A stretch of 64,000 nucleotides of DNA from Alphaproteobacteria bacterium (GTDB lineage Bacteria > Pseudomonadota > Alphaproteobacteria > Caulobacterales > Hyphomonadaceae), in NCBI GenBank assembly GCA_018222605.1, contig JAAEZZ010000003.1, positions 1-64,000 of the forward strand, in the 5' to 3' direction. The notes under the pieces are model-generated. The model worked only from the letters and a program-made list of their open reading frames with translations. It made no database searches and was not told the origin of the DNA. This document shows, one piece after another, positions 49,378-59,655 of the stretch (its first letter is position 1; the number at the start of each line of letters is the position of its first letter). Position numbers and translations under genes: made by a program.

Positions 49378-50370
49378 TCACACACACCTTGGGTGTGCCT
49401 GCTCCTCCCAAAGGGAGAGAATGCTTCTGAGTGCAGTTAAAAAAGCTAATGGCTGATCGAGCATCAAATGGTGGCGCGCCTCAGGTACGGCGATTATCGG
49501 AATGTCACCGCCCCCCAGCTCGCGGATGTATTCAGCCGAGTCCCTGGTAAAGAGCTGACTCTTTCCGCCATGAACGATGATCTTGCGGCCCGGCGCATTC
49601 ACGAGTCGATGGCCGATTGTGAGCCATTCGTCGGACTTATTGCTTCGTCGGAATACCTCAGGTGAGAACTTCCATGTCCAACCGTCACCGTCGCGCCGCA
49701 TTGAATGATACGCCATGTAATCTAGGAGGAACGGCTCGCCGACCGGCTGGGGCGGGGAAAGGACGTATCTTTTGCGCGCCTCTTCATAGCTCGCATAGGG
49801 CCGGTTGGGCTTGTCAGGATCACCTGATCCCGGGCTGGAGCGGCGATGGTTCCAGTATTGCTCCAGGAGCTCGGCTCGCATGACCATGAGATCGCAAATC
49901 ACGACGCCGGAGAATGCATCGGGCGACAGGGTCACGGCTGTCAGCGCTGCGCCCGCGCCGAAACTGTGCGCGATGATGGTGGGTTTGTGGCCATCTGTAA
50001 ACAGATCGAGTGCCTCGGCAATCTCATCAAACTCGCGCCCCCTTGCCGCGGGATCGGCTTGCCCGCGCATCTCCGTGTCGCCCATGCCGGCGAGATCGAA
50101 CGCCACCACGTCGTAATCTTCCGCGAGAAACGGAGCGATGAAGGCAAAGCAACGGGCGTGGGAGAGAAAGCCATGTGTCATAAGCACTTTCGGCTTTTTC
50201 CGGTCGCCCCAGCGAAAGTAATGCGTCCTGGCACCGTCGATCTCAACATAACCTTCTTCGCGCGGCACCTTGAGGGCCGACACAAACCATTCCGGCAGAT
50301 GCGAACCATCGCCGGCCCAGACAGGGTCGATGTCGTCGGGAAAATCTCCAATCTTGGACAATACGTTCAT
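49378..50370 (-). CDS. alpha/beta hydrolase
   Basis: VLMTHGFLSHARCFAFIAPFLAEDYDVVAFDLAGMGDTEMRG; IIAHSFGAGAALTAVTL; PEARHHLMLDQP; extreme C-terminus abuts IS debris. Confidence 0.88.
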   Translation of the reverse strand: MNVLSKIGDFPDDIDPVWAGDGSHLPEWFVSALKVPREEGYVEIDGARTHYFRWGDRKKPKVLMTHGFLSHARCFAFIAPFLAEDYDVVAFDLAGMGDTEMRGQADPAARGREFDEIAEALDLFTDGHKPTIIAHSFGAGAALTAVTLSPDAFSGVVICDLMVMRAELLEQYWNHRRSSPGSGDPDKPNRPYASYEEARKRYVLSPPQPVGEPFLLDYMAYHSMRRDGDGWTWKFSPEVFRRSNKSDEWLTIGHRLVNAPGRKIIVHGGKSQLFTRDSAEYIRELGGGDIPIIAVPEARHHLMLDQPLAFLTALRSILSLWEEQAHPRCV

Positions 50371-52004
50371 TTCGTTAAGTGTTCCTTGCTAGTGGGTTTG
50401 TCGATCACGAAGCCGCGATACTCCTCGTTCGCTACATCTTCGCAGAGTGCGACATAGCCAGACACGCTTGGAAAATTGATCAGTTGACGCTTCTTGCCCG
50501 GGATGTTTGCGCCCATGTACCAAGAATCCGCTTCGGGAAAGAGTGTCATCGCGCCTGCTTGGGCAACCATTTCGGTCCAGCCCGTTTCAGCTGCCGGATC
50601 GGCTTCGAAAAGATCGACACCATTTTCCCGCATCCAGACCAGAAAGTCGCAGATCCAGTCACCCTGTATCTCTGCGCTGGTCGGGCCGTTTGAGAAACCC
50701 GACGGGCTGAGTGGCCCGTATGCGAACAGCATATTGGGAAAGCCCGCTACTGCCATGCCCAGATAGGCGCGTACTCTGTCTTCCCACGCATGGGAAAGTG
50801 ATAGGCTGTTCGTCCCCGTGATGTTCATATCGATCAGCCCGCCGCGCCCAGCATCGAAGCCGGTGGCGAAAACGATGAGGTCGCATTCCATCTCGCCGTC
50901 ATCGGTCTCGATCGCGTGCGGCTTGACCCGGATGATCGGAGTTGCCTTGAGATCGACCAGCGCGACATTCTCCTGCGCGAAAATCTCGTAGTATCCCTGC
51001 TCGAGCGAAGGTCTCTTCGTGCCGAATGGATGCGGCGGTTCGGAAGGCGCGAGCAGCTCAACAAGGTTGGGGTTGACAATCCTTGCGCGAACCTTGTCGC
51101 GCCAGAAATCATAGGCGTGGCGGTTAGCTTCGCGATTGATAAGCAGGTCGGCGAAATTGTGATACCAGAACCTGAGGCCACCCTGTTGCCACAGATCTTC
51201 AAAGTGCGCGGTGCGCGCTTTCTCGTCAACTTCGAGCGCCGATACGTCTAGCGATTGGCATTCGAACCCTCCGCTCGTCTGCTTGCGCGTTTCGAAGATA
51301 GCAGCATAGCCCTTCTTGTCCCGTTCCTGGTCTTCTTCCGAAAGCTTCTTCTGCTGCATAGGCAGCGCCAGGATTGGTGTTCTTTGATAGAGGGTCAGCT
51401 TCGATGCGGACTTGGCCGCTTCTTGCGCGACTTGCACACCGCTTGCACCGGTGCCGATCAAGGCAACCTTACGTCCGCTGAGATCGACACCCTGCTGCGG
51501 CCAGCGCGCCGTGTGAAACCATTGGCCTTCGAAATCCTCAAGGCCGGGAAAATTGGGGACATACGGCTTTGATGCGAAACCAAGAGCGGGCAACAGGAAC
51601 CGTGTCGAAACAGTTTTGTCGCTGTCGAGTTGCAGACGCCATTGCTTCGTCTCCTTCTCATAGTGCGCGCCTCTGACCCCTGACCCCATGCGCATCATGG
51701 GCCACAGGTCGAGCGTATCGCAAACATGCCGGAAATACGCCCTGAGCTCTTCCCAACCGGGAAATCGCTCGCTCCAGGCCCATGATTTCCACACTTCAGG
51801 TATCGAGAACTCGTAAAGCGGAACCTGTGAATCCACTCGTGCGCCTGGATAGCAATTCCAGTACCAGATGCCGCCGGGCTGGGCCGCAGCATCCACCAGC
51901 AACACGTTGAACCCAGCGTCACGCAACTTGTGGAGCAGGTAGATCCCGCTGAAGCCGGCACCGACGATTACAGCGTCGTAATCGGGAGAAACCCGATTGC
52001 TCAC
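50367..52004 (-). CDS. flavin-containing monooxygenase, Baeyer-Villiger type
   Basis: DAVIVGAGFSGIYLLHKLRDAGFNVLLVDAAAQPGGIWYWNCYPGARVD; FPGLEDFEGQWFHTARWP-type motif; GTG start overlapping the upstream stop. Confidence 0.93.
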   Translation of the reverse strand: MSNRVSPDYDAVIVGAGFSGIYLLHKLRDAGFNVLLVDAAAQPGGIWYWNCYPGARVDSQVPLYEFSIPEVWKSWAWSERFPGWEELRAYFRHVCDTLDLWPMMRMGSGVRGAHYEKETKQWRLQLDSDKTVSTRFLLPALGFASKPYVPNFPGLEDFEGQWFHTARWPQQGVDLSGRKVALIGTGASGVQVAQEAAKSASKLTLYQRTPILALPMQQKKLSEEDQERDKKGYAAIFETRKQTSGGFECQSLDVSALEVDEKARTAHFEDLWQQGGLRFWYHNFADLLINREANRHAYDFWRDKVRARIVNPNLVELLAPSEPPHPFGTKRPSLEQGYYEIFAQENVALVDLKATPIIRVKPHAIETDDGEMECDLIVFATGFDAGRGGLIDMNITGTNSLSLSHAWEDRVRAYLGMAVAGFPNMLFAYGPLSPSGFSNGPTSAEIQGDWICDFLVWMRENGVDLFEADPAAETGWTEMVAQAGAMTLFPEADSWYMGANIPGKKRQLINFPSVSGYVALCEDVANEEYRGFVIDKPTSKEHLTK

Positions 52005-53614
52005 GATGCGACCGTCAAACGTTCGGCGATTGCTTTCGCCGTTGCATAGTCGGCCTTGCCGTTGGATGCACGCAGGGGTTTTTCCGTCGGATGTATGGCC
52101 TTGGGCGTTTTGTATCCTGCCAGCTGATCGCGCACATGGTCCTTGACGGCTTGCTCGTCGAACGGGACGTCGTGGTTGAGGTGGACGACGGCGGTGACGG
52201 CCTGGCCCCATTTTTCGTCCGTTACACCTACGACCAGCGCTTCACCGATGGCGGGATGGGTCTTGAGCACTTCCTCGACTTCTTCTGGGTATACCTTCTC
52301 GCCAGCAGTGTTGATGCATACGCTGCCGCGGCCTAGCAGGGTAAGGCTTCCATCGGCCTCTACCCGGCACCAGTCACCCGGAATCGAATAACGCACGCCA
52401 TCGATTGTGCGGAATGTCTTGGCGGATTTTTCGGGATCTTTGTAATATCCCATGGGGATGGCCCCCTTGCGGGCGATAAAGCCAGGCACGCCGCTTCCTG
52501 GTTCGACTTTCTGGTCGTTTTCGTCGAAGACATCGCAGAATTCGCCAATCCCGAATTTCGCGGTGTTCGTACCGCCCTGTGCAGTCGTGACGGAGAGGCC
52601 GAAGCCGAGCCCTTCGGAGGCGCCGAAACTATCCATCAGCACGACCTGGGGAATGTGCTTGCATAGACCGGCCTTAATCTCCTTGCTCCACATCACGCCG
52701 GACGAGATGATGGAGACGAGGCTCCTGGTATCCCAGCGCCCCGCGTTTTCTTCGAGCGCGCGAAGCATTGGCTTAGCAAAGGCGTCGCCCACAATTGCGA
52801 TGCTTTCCACCTGGTGCTTTTCGACCGTTTCCCACAATTCTGAAGCTTCGAAGGAAGGGGCCGTCAGCGTGACGATCGCGCCGCCCGACATGAGCGCACC
52901 TATCGCGGTGATGAAGCCCGTCCCGTGCATGAGCGGGCAGGAGGAGAGAGTGCGCCTGCCGGGCCCCTCTTTCTCGATCAGCGCAACATTTTCTTCCAGC
53001 GTCTGCGGAACCGGGCCAAGTAACTTCTGCGCGTCCAACTGGGCCTTGCGCATGTCGTCGTGCCGCCACATCACGCCTTTCGGCATCCCGGTCGTGCCGC
53101 CGGTATAGATGAAGAGCAAATCGTCGGGTGAGCGTTCGATGCCGAGCGCCGATCCGTCCCCTTTTCCCGCCAGCGTCTCATAGGGACTCGCAAAAGACGC
53201 GATTTCGGAAGGGTCGCCAATTTCGACGAAAGTGTGAACCTTCTCGAGCCTATCCTTGAGTTCGACGATACATTCGCGAAACTCCGAACTGTAAACAATC
53301 ACTTCGCTGTCAGAATCTTGGAAAATGTAGAAAACTTCTTCGGCGCGGTAGCGGTAATTGATGTTCACATGGGTCAAGCGCCCCTTAAAACAAGCCGCCA
53401 TCAGCTCGCCATATTCGGGGCGGTTGCGCATGTAGAAGGCCACCTTGGCACCATCGCACGCTCCGCGTTGACGCAACGCGCGCGCGATATTATTCGAGCG
53501 CGCGGACATTTCGGGCCAAGTGACGATCCGGTCGCCGTGTATCAGCGCCGGAGCGTCCTGAGGCATGGCGGGCTCGACTGCGTCGAGAATGTCACCGAGG
53601 TTCCAGTCGATCAT
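52001..53614 (-). CDS. AMP-dependent acyl-CoA synthetase
   Basis: LLFIYTGGTTGMPKGVMWRHDDMRK; LLGRGSVCINTAGEKVYPEEVEEVLKTHPAIGEALVVGVTDEKWGQAV. Confidence 0.93.
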   Translation of the reverse strand: MIDWNLGDILDAVEPAMPQDAPALIHGDRIVTWPEMSARSNNIARALRQRGACDGAKVAFYMRNRPEYGELMAACFKGRLTHVNINYRYRAEEVFYIFQDSDSEVIVYSSEFRECIVELKDRLEKVHTFVEIGDPSEIASFASPYETLAGKGDGSALGIERSPDDLLFIYTGGTTGMPKGVMWRHDDMRKAQLDAQKLLGPVPQTLEENVALIEKEGPGRRTLSSCPLMHGTGFITAIGALMSGGAIVTLTAPSFEASELWETVEKHQVESIAIVGDAFAKPMLRALEENAGRWDTRSLVSIISSGVMWSKEIKAGLCKHIPQVVLMDSFGASEGLGFGLSVTTAQGGTNTAKFGIGEFCDVFDENDQKVEPGSGVPGFIARKGAIPMGYYKDPEKSAKTFRTIDGVRYSIPGDWCRVEADGSLTLLGRGSVCINTAGEKVYPEEVEEVLKTHPAIGEALVVGVTDEKWGQAVTAVVHLNHDVPFDEQAVKDHVRDQLAGYKTPKAIHPTEKPLRASNGKADYATAKAIAERLTVAS

Positions 53615-53671
53615 GTTCCTTCTCCCTTCCGGACGGGACAGCCAGTCTCGCAGGCCCCCGCAATGAGTGTA

Positions 53672-54763
53672 TTACGCGGCCTTGATCCAGCCTTGCAGTG
53701 CTGCCGCCTCGGCCCGCACCGTTTCGGGTCCTCCAAGCACCTGCCGGTCGAATCCAATGCGTTTGAACCAGTAATGCAGACCGATCAGGTCCGTGAATCC
53801 CATCCCGCCATGCACTTCGGTGGAAGTGCGGGCGACAAAGCGATGGACTTCGCCGGTGTGTGATTTCGCGTGGCAGGCGACGAGCGATACATCCTCCGGC
53901 ATCGCGCCAAAGGCGTGAGCTGCATACCAGACAAGCGAGCGGCATGGTTCATGACGTGCGGCCATCTCTGCGCACATGTGCTTCACTGCTTGGAAACTGC
54001 CGATAAGACGACCGAACTGTTCGCGCTGTCCAGAATAATCGACAGCTTTTTCGATCATGGCCTGGCCTGCGCCAAGGCTGTCAGCGGCCAAGATCACACG
54101 GCCCGCATCGCGCAAACGGGCCGTGGTCGTTCCGTTGTCGTCGGCAAGCAGTTCTGCCTCGGTCCCTCCGAAACGCAATTCTCCGACGCTGCGGGTACGA
54201 TCAATGGTAGTCAGCGGGATTGTCTCCAGCCTGAATGCATCGGCTGCAGCGAGGTGCAGCCTGCCACCTGCGTCTGCTACAATGTAAGCGTCGGCACCCT
54301 CGAAATCCAGGCAGAACAGGGCGGTGCCGTTGAGCCTCCCATCGGCAGAGGAAACGACCGCACCGTCGCGCGCCTCGATCGTCTCGGAAATCGCGACAGC
54401 TATACGCGCTTCGCCACTCGCGATCTTCGGCAGCCATTGGGCCTTTTGCTCCTCGCTGCCTGCCTCGCTCAGCGCGATAGGCGCCAGAACATGACTGGCG
54501 AGAAAAGGTACTGGCGCGACCGCATAGGCGAGCTGTTCCGCAACTATGGCAGCGTCGAGAAGGGTCATGCCGAGGCCGCCATGCTCTTCCGGTACCAGCA
54601 TCCCGGGAATTCCCAGGTCCTGCACGGCGCGGAGCACTTTGTCGCTAAGCGGATTGTCACGCTCGGCACATTCGCGGACATGATCGAGCGGGCAGGTATC
54701 CGCAAGACACCGCGCAACCGCATCGCGCAACATCTGCTGGTCCTGAGAAAGTCCGAAATCCAT
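53672..54763 (-). CDS. acyl-CoA dehydrogenase
   Basis: MDFGLSQDQQMLRDAVARCLAD; VPEEHGGLGMTLLDAAIVAEQL; EVHGGMGFTDLIGLHYWFKR. Confidence 0.92.
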   Translation of the reverse strand: MDFGLSQDQQMLRDAVARCLADTCPLDHVRECAERDNPLSDKVLRAVQDLGIPGMLVPEEHGGLGMTLLDAAIVAEQLAYAVAPVPFLASHVLAPIALSEAGSEEQKAQWLPKIASGEARIAVAISETIEARDGAVVSSADGRLNGTALFCLDFEGADAYIVADAGGRLHLAAADAFRLETIPLTTIDRTRSVGELRFGGTEAELLADDNGTTTARLRDAGRVILAADSLGAGQAMIEKAVDYSGQREQFGRLIGSFQAVKHMCAEMAARHEPCRSLVWYAAHAFGAMPEDVSLVACHAKSHTGEVHRFVARTSTEVHGGMGFTDLIGLHYWFKRIGFDRQVLGGPETVRAEAAALQGWIKAA

Positions 54764-56013
54764 TAGGCTGATCCCTGTTTGTGACGCGGCATGTCTGCGG
54801 TTGCTTTCGCCGCATCCGAAATCTTCGCCAGCTTCGGTTCGCGCGGCATTTCGAGGCCACGTTCAGCGATGATGTTCTTCTGGATCTGCGCGGTGCCGCC
54901 GCCTATTATGAGACCGAGCTGGAACATGTAGTTCCATTGCCACGCGCCTCCGTCTCGCTCGCGCGGGCTGCGATGATAGAGAGTGCCCATCTCGCCCATA
55001 GCGTCGATCGCCAGTGCGGAAATCTGGTGGGCAATCTCACAGCTTTGCAGCTTGACGATCAGCTTCGCCATGCCGCCTGGCTCACCCTTGAGGTTGTTCG
55101 AAAGGTTACGCATCCCATTGCATTTCATCGCTGACACCTCGGCTTGGAGCGCCACCAGCCGGTCTCGCAGAACCGGATTGTCGATTGCGCGATCCTGTCC
55201 GATGCGCTCGTCCTGCATCAGTGCGATCAGCGCCTGCAGCCGGTTTTCGAGCGCGTCGGGATCACCCAGCATTCCGCGCTCATGGCCGAGGGTTGCATTC
55301 GCCACGAGCCAGCCCTGGCCCCGCCGGCCTACGATCTGGTCCAGCGGAACGCGGACATCGGTAAAGAACGTTTCGTTGAATTCGGCGTCGCCCGTCATTG
55401 TCTTAAGGGGGCGAACCTCGATCCCCGGTGTGTCCATCGAGAAGATCAGGTAGGAAATACCGTCGTGCTTTGATGCGTCGGGTTCGGTTCTGACGAGGCA
55501 AAAAATCATGTCGGCCTGCTTCGCCGTGCTGGTCCAGATTTTCTGGCCATTGATAACGAACTCGCCATTTTCGACCCGCGCGCTGGTCTTGACGCTGGCC
55601 AGGTCCGATCCGGCACCGGGTTCAGAATAGCCTTGGCACCAGACGACCTCGCCCTTCAGCGTGGGTTCGATCCAGCGATGCTTCTGCTCCTCAGTGCCGA
55701 GTTCGAGCAAAGTCGGGACGAGCATCGAGATACCTTGGTTCGCGAGCCCGCCCGGCACCCCGGCCCGTGAAAACTCTTCGGAGATAATGCGCGATTTGAG
55801 GATGTCCGGTTCGGCTCCGTAACCGCCGTACTCCGCCGGGATCGTGCGGGCTGTGTACCCTTGCTCGATCAGCAGTTTTTGCCATTGGACAGCTTTGGAT
55901 GAGGGGCGGGCCGCCCGAGCCGCATACGGTGGCGCAAGATGGCCATGCGCTTCGATGAAATCGCGCACCTGTTTGCGGAACGCGTCGTATTCGGGTCCGT
56001 AATCGAGATCCAT
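54763..56013 (-). CDS. acyl-CoA dehydrogenase
   Basis: VWCQGYSEPGAGSDLASVKTSARVENGEFVINGQKIWTS; GGGTAQIQKNIIAERGLEMPREPK. Confidence 0.94.
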   Translation of the reverse strand: MDLDYGPEYDAFRKQVRDFIEAHGHLAPPYAARAARPSSKAVQWQKLLIEQGYTARTIPAEYGGYGAEPDILKSRIISEEFSRAGVPGGLANQGISMLVPTLLELGTEEQKHRWIEPTLKGEVVWCQGYSEPGAGSDLASVKTSARVENGEFVINGQKIWTSTAKQADMIFCLVRTEPDASKHDGISYLIFSMDTPGIEVRPLKTMTGDAEFNETFFTDVRVPLDQIVGRRGQGWLVANATLGHERGMLGDPDALENRLQALIALMQDERIGQDRAIDNPVLRDRLVALQAEVSAMKCNGMRNLSNNLKGEPGGMAKLIVKLQSCEIAHQISALAIDAMGEMGTLYHRSPRERDGGAWQWNYMFQLGLIIGGGTAQIQKNIIAERGLEMPREPKLAKISDAAKATADMPRHKQGSA

Positions 56014-56020
56014 GTCGCTT

Positions 56021-56482
56021 CTATTCTTTGCGGGGACGGAAAACTGGCAGGCGGAAGTCGTCCCCGATCGGTTCGAATTTCAATTCCAGGGGAAGGTCGA
56101 GCTTGAGGCTGTCGCGGTCACATTCGATCAGGCGAGTGGCCATGCGTACGCCCTCTTCCAGTTCAACCACCGCAGCCACGAAGGGGATGTCGGCGGCAAA
56201 CGCCGGGTGCAGGGCCTGGTGGGTGACGGTCCAGGAAAAAAGCGTACCCTTCCCGCTGCTGCGCTCCCACGAAAATTCCGGTGAGCCACACTTTGCGCAC
56301 ATATAGCGCGGCAGGTGGCGGAAGGTGCCGCAATCGCCGCAACACTGGAAATAGAGATGGCCGTCCTGACACCGATTCCAGAATTCCTGCTCGATCGGGT
56401 CCTGCGGGCGCGGTTTCGGCTTGGGCGGCGCCTTCTGCGCAGAGAGGCGCATTTTCGGTGGCAGTTCGTTCTCGTCGCTCAC
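56021..56482 (-). CDS. zinc-ribbon/OB-fold (DUF35) acyl-CoA-associated protein
   Basis: [57 protein letters not shown] start coupled to the following thiolase stop/start. Confidence 0.88.
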   Translation of the reverse strand: MSDENELPPKMRLSAQKAPPKPKPRPQDPIEQEFWNRCQDGHLYFQCCGDCGTFRHLPRYMCAKCGSPEFSWERSSGKGTLFSWTVTHQALHPAFAADIPFVAAVVELEEGVRMATRLIECDRDSLKLDLPLELKFEPIGDDFRLPVFRPRKE

Positions 56483-57669
56483 GCAAACCTCCTGAGGATA
56501 GCGATGCTCCCGTCGCCTAGGTCGCCCCAGCCGGTTACGAGGCCGGTCTGGGCACCCACGACCTGGCGCTCGCCGCAATCGTGGCGCAGCTGGCGCACGG
56601 CCTCCACAACATGGTTGAGGCCCCAGACGTGCGCTTCGCTGAGCAAGCCGCCATGGGTGTTGATCGGAAAGCGTCCACCCAGCTCGATCTGGCCACTGGC
56701 GACGAACTCGGTCTGACCGCCGGGCTCGCAGTAGCCGAGTGCCTCAAGTTGCAGCAGCACGATATAAGTGAAGCAGTCGTAGATCTGTAGAAAATCCATA
56801 TCCTCGCGGGTGACACCTGCCATCTCGAATGCGCGCGGGGCTGCATAGCTGAGGCCGATCTTGAAGGGGTCGGGACGCGAAGGGATGTCGTCGGCGGGAT
56901 AGGGGTGACCTTCAGCAGCGCCGGCGATGCTCACCGGCACATGCGGCATGTCCTTGGCTCGCTCCATGCGCGAGACGACGACCGCACAGGCGCCATCGGT
57001 TTCCAGGCAGCAATCGTAGAGCCGGAAAGGCTCGGATATCCAGCGCGCCGAGTGATATGTCTCGACGTCGAGTTTACGTCCATAGTTGAAGGCTCTCGGA
57101 TTCAACTGCGCGTGACGGTTACAGGCGAGTGCGACAGCGGCCATCGCGTCCGGTCCGACACCGTGGAGCTTGGAATGACGCATGGCGAGCCAAGCATACA
57201 TCTGCACCGGCAGGAACACGCCATAGGGCATATAATAGCCCCGGATTGTGTTGGTCAGCGTATTCATGTTCATGGGTCGGGTCGTCGGCGCGCCCGGCTT
57301 CGCCCGCAGGGCAGAATATCCGTTCCAACCAAGCGTTACCAGAACATGGTCGCATAGCCCGCTGGCAATCGCCATGGCCGCGTTCTGCAGAGCCGTTATA
57401 GGGCTCGCACCGCCCATGTGCACCGTCGCCGCAAAACGCAGCACGTCGATGCCAAGATTGGCGGCCATTTCCTCCGACGTCGTGTAGATCGGCGGAGGCA
57501 CCATGCCGTCTATGTCGGACGGTTTTAGCCCGGCATCTGCAATCGCCCGGCGCGAGGCATCGAGCATCATGTCGACCGCCGTCCGTTCGGTCCCCTTGAC
57601 GAACTCTGTCTCGCCGACGCCGGTGATCGCGGACCTGTCACTGAAATTGAAGGTGGATGAGGCACTCAT
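56479..57669 (-). CDS. thiolase / lipid-transfer-protein-like acetyl-CoA acetyltransferase
   Basis: [70 protein letters not shown]. Confidence 0.92.
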   Translation of the reverse strand: MSASSTFNFSDRSAITGVGETEFVKGTERTAVDMMLDASRRAIADAGLKPSDIDGMVPPPIYTTSEEMAANLGIDVLRFAATVHMGGASPITALQNAAMAIASGLCDHVLVTLGWNGYSALRAKPGAPTTRPMNMNTLTNTIRGYYMPYGVFLPVQMYAWLAMRHSKLHGVGPDAMAAVALACNRHAQLNPRAFNYGRKLDVETYHSARWISEPFRLYDCCLETDGACAVVVSRMERAKDMPHVPVSIAGAAEGHPYPADDIPSRPDPFKIGLSYAAPRAFEMAGVTREDMDFLQIYDCFTYIVLLQLEALGYCEPGGQTEFVASGQIELGGRFPINTHGGLLSEAHVWGLNHVVEAVRQLRHDCGERQVVGAQTGLVTGWGDLGDGSIAILRRFA

Positions 57670-58445
57670 GCGTGAAGCTTGCTCCGCCGGCTGGCCTGGA
57701 AATCTCGCTCAAACGAGCGGGACAGGTCCTGAGCCCCAAGATAGCAAACGGGTGGTTTCAGGTTCAAACGCCAGCGTACCTCCTCAAGTGGCGTATCGAT
57801 ATGCGCCTCCCAATAGAAGGTTGTCAGGTCGGCGGCATTCCTACCCCGTCGCCACGCTTCGAACGCGGCACGCGAGACCGGCAAACGGGCGCATTCGGCC
57901 AGCATCTTCGGAATTCCGATCGCAACGATGAAGGCGATTCCGTGATTGAAGAATTGTGCGTTGCAGAACGAGAGCACGCACAATTCGCCCAGCGCATCTC
58001 GTCCATATCCGGTCACGACATGGAACAGGTCGTGCGAATCGCGCAGGCGCTTCCGGTAGCGTGCGACTTCCGGATCGTTGAAGTCGGTTATCCCTCCCGC
58101 TTCGCTGGCATCCACCAACCCCTCGGCGGTCAACCCCTCTCCATAAACGAAATCAAGATAGGCCCGGCCCAGCGTTCCCGATTCGCATCTTTTCAAGCGA
58201 TCACGATCACACAAGGTGCCGAGTAAGTCCGCGCGTTCCAGGAGGATACGCTTCCCGGCGGAAGAGGCAGCGAACCGTCGAAAATTGCGATAATAGGAAT
58301 TGCCCGACAGCGCCTTGACGATACGGAAGACCTGCGCAGTGTCTTCCTTGTCCCGGGTAAGTCGGCGCATGGCCGCAATAGCTTCGCCCGGGCGAATAGG
58401 TAGGCGTAGTTCATGCCCCTTCGGTTGGTTCAGCGCGTTGCTCAT
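57666..58445 (-). CDS. COQ4-like protein
   Basis: [39 protein letters not shown] matches the COQ4 HDxxHxxxG signature; [11 protein letters not shown]. Confidence 0.82.
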   Translation of the reverse strand: MSNALNQPKGHELRLPIRPGEAIAAMRRLTRDKEDTAQVFRIVKALSGNSYYRNFRRFAASSAGKRILLERADLLGTLCDRDRLKRCESGTLGRAYLDFVYGEGLTAEGLVDASEAGGITDFNDPEVARYRKRLRDSHDLFHVVTGYGRDALGELCVLSFCNAQFFNHGIAFIVAIGIPKMLAECARLPVSRAAFEAWRRGRNAADLTTFYWEAHIDTPLEEVRWRLNLKPPVCYLGAQDLSRSFERDFQASRRSKLHA

Positions 58446-58468
58446 GTCATGTCCACCTTTACCACAAT

Positions 58469-59611
58469 TCAGCAGTAAGACTTCGCGCGGGCGAGTGCGA
58501 ATTCCGCATCTTCGACAATTTCGCGCATCACGTCGGCTGCGGGCCGGATCGAATGGATAAGGCCGATCCCCTGGCCCGCGAAACCCGGGATCACGTCCTT
58601 GCGCTCCGCCTTGACGCCCGACGCCATGACGGGCCCCGAGATCATCGACTGATAGGGCATAGGCAATGGATCCTTGCCTGCCTCGATCCATGCATCGGCC
58701 CATTTGTTGCGGATCATTCGCGCAGGTTTACCGGTGATCGAGCGGCTGACGACCGTATCGGCGTCGCCGCTTTCGATGATCGCTTCTTTCTGGAATCGTT
58801 CGATGCCCGCCTCCTCGGTCGCGAGGAACGCCGTCCCGATCCACGCGCCCTCGGCACCCAACATCAGCGCGGCGGCAACACCCCGGCCGTCGGAAATGCC
58901 GCCGGCACCAATCACTGGAACGCGGTCGCCCACCGCGTCAACCACTTGGGGAATCAGCGAAATCGTGCCGACTGGCGAGTTGTGGCCGCCCCCGTCGTGC
59001 CCCTGCGCCACGATCATGTCGACGCCGGTTTCGACCACCTGCCGGGCGTGCTTGACCTTGCCGATGACAGCCATGACTTTGGTGCCGTTGGCATGCAGGC
59101 GGTCCATCCAAGGACCGGGATTGCCGAGGCCGGCAGCATAGACGGGTACCTTTTCCTCGATCACGACTTCCATCTGCGCTTCGAAGAACTCCTTCGTGAA
59201 AAGCTGCGGACTTGCCTTGCCCATCTTCGGCACGCCCGCCGCTCGCATGGCCGATTCGACATCCACTTCGGGCAGATGTTCGCGCCGTATGAAGTCGCGG
59301 GTGAATTCCTGGTATTCGCCAAGTAGTGCCGTGGGATTTTCGGACGAACCCCCGACCTGCGGGGCCGAGCCGCGTCTGACGGATGCGGGAAGAAGGGTAT
59401 CGACGCCAAATGGTTTGTCGGTCATCTCGCGTGTCTGGCGGATCCAGCTGCGCAATTGGTCTGGCGAGCATGCCGCAGCCCCCAGAACGCCAAGCCCTCC
59501 GGCATTCGACACCGCAGCAGCAAGCGCGGGAACGCTCGCCCCGCCCATTCCGGCCAGTAGGATGGGGTGTTCGATCCCGAGAATTTCACAAATGCGGCTT
59601 TTGAGCGCCAT
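58469..59611 (-). CDS. nitronate monooxygenase / FMN-dependent enoyl-reductase-like protein
   Basis: MALKSRICEILGIEHPILLAGMGGASVPALAAAVSNAGGLGVLGAA; VDMIVAQGHDGGGHNSPVGTISLIPQVVDAVGDRVPVIGAGGISDGRGVAAALMLGAEGAWIGTAF. Confidence 0.9.
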   Translation of the reverse strand: MALKSRICEILGIEHPILLAGMGGASVPALAAAVSNAGGLGVLGAAACSPDQLRSWIRQTREMTDKPFGVDTLLPASVRRGSAPQVGGSSENPTALLGEYQEFTRDFIRREHLPEVDVESAMRAAGVPKMGKASPQLFTKEFFEAQMEVVIEEKVPVYAAGLGNPGPWMDRLHANGTKVMAVIGKVKHARQVVETGVDMIVAQGHDGGGHNSPVGTISLIPQVVDAVGDRVPVIGAGGISDGRGVAAALMLGAEGAWIGTAFLATEEAGIERFQKEAIIESGDADTVVSRSITGKPARMIRNKWADAWIEAGKDPLPMPYQSMISGPVMASGVKAERKDVIPGFAGQGIGLIHSIRPAADVMREIVEDAEFALARAKSYC

Positions 59612-59655
59612 CGCCTTACATCCTCCATTCCGCGACCTTGACGGACGCAAGTTTT

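Noticed and set aside
53870-54766. 298-aa plus ORF
   Set aside because: Antisense to a convincing acyl-CoA dehydrogenase
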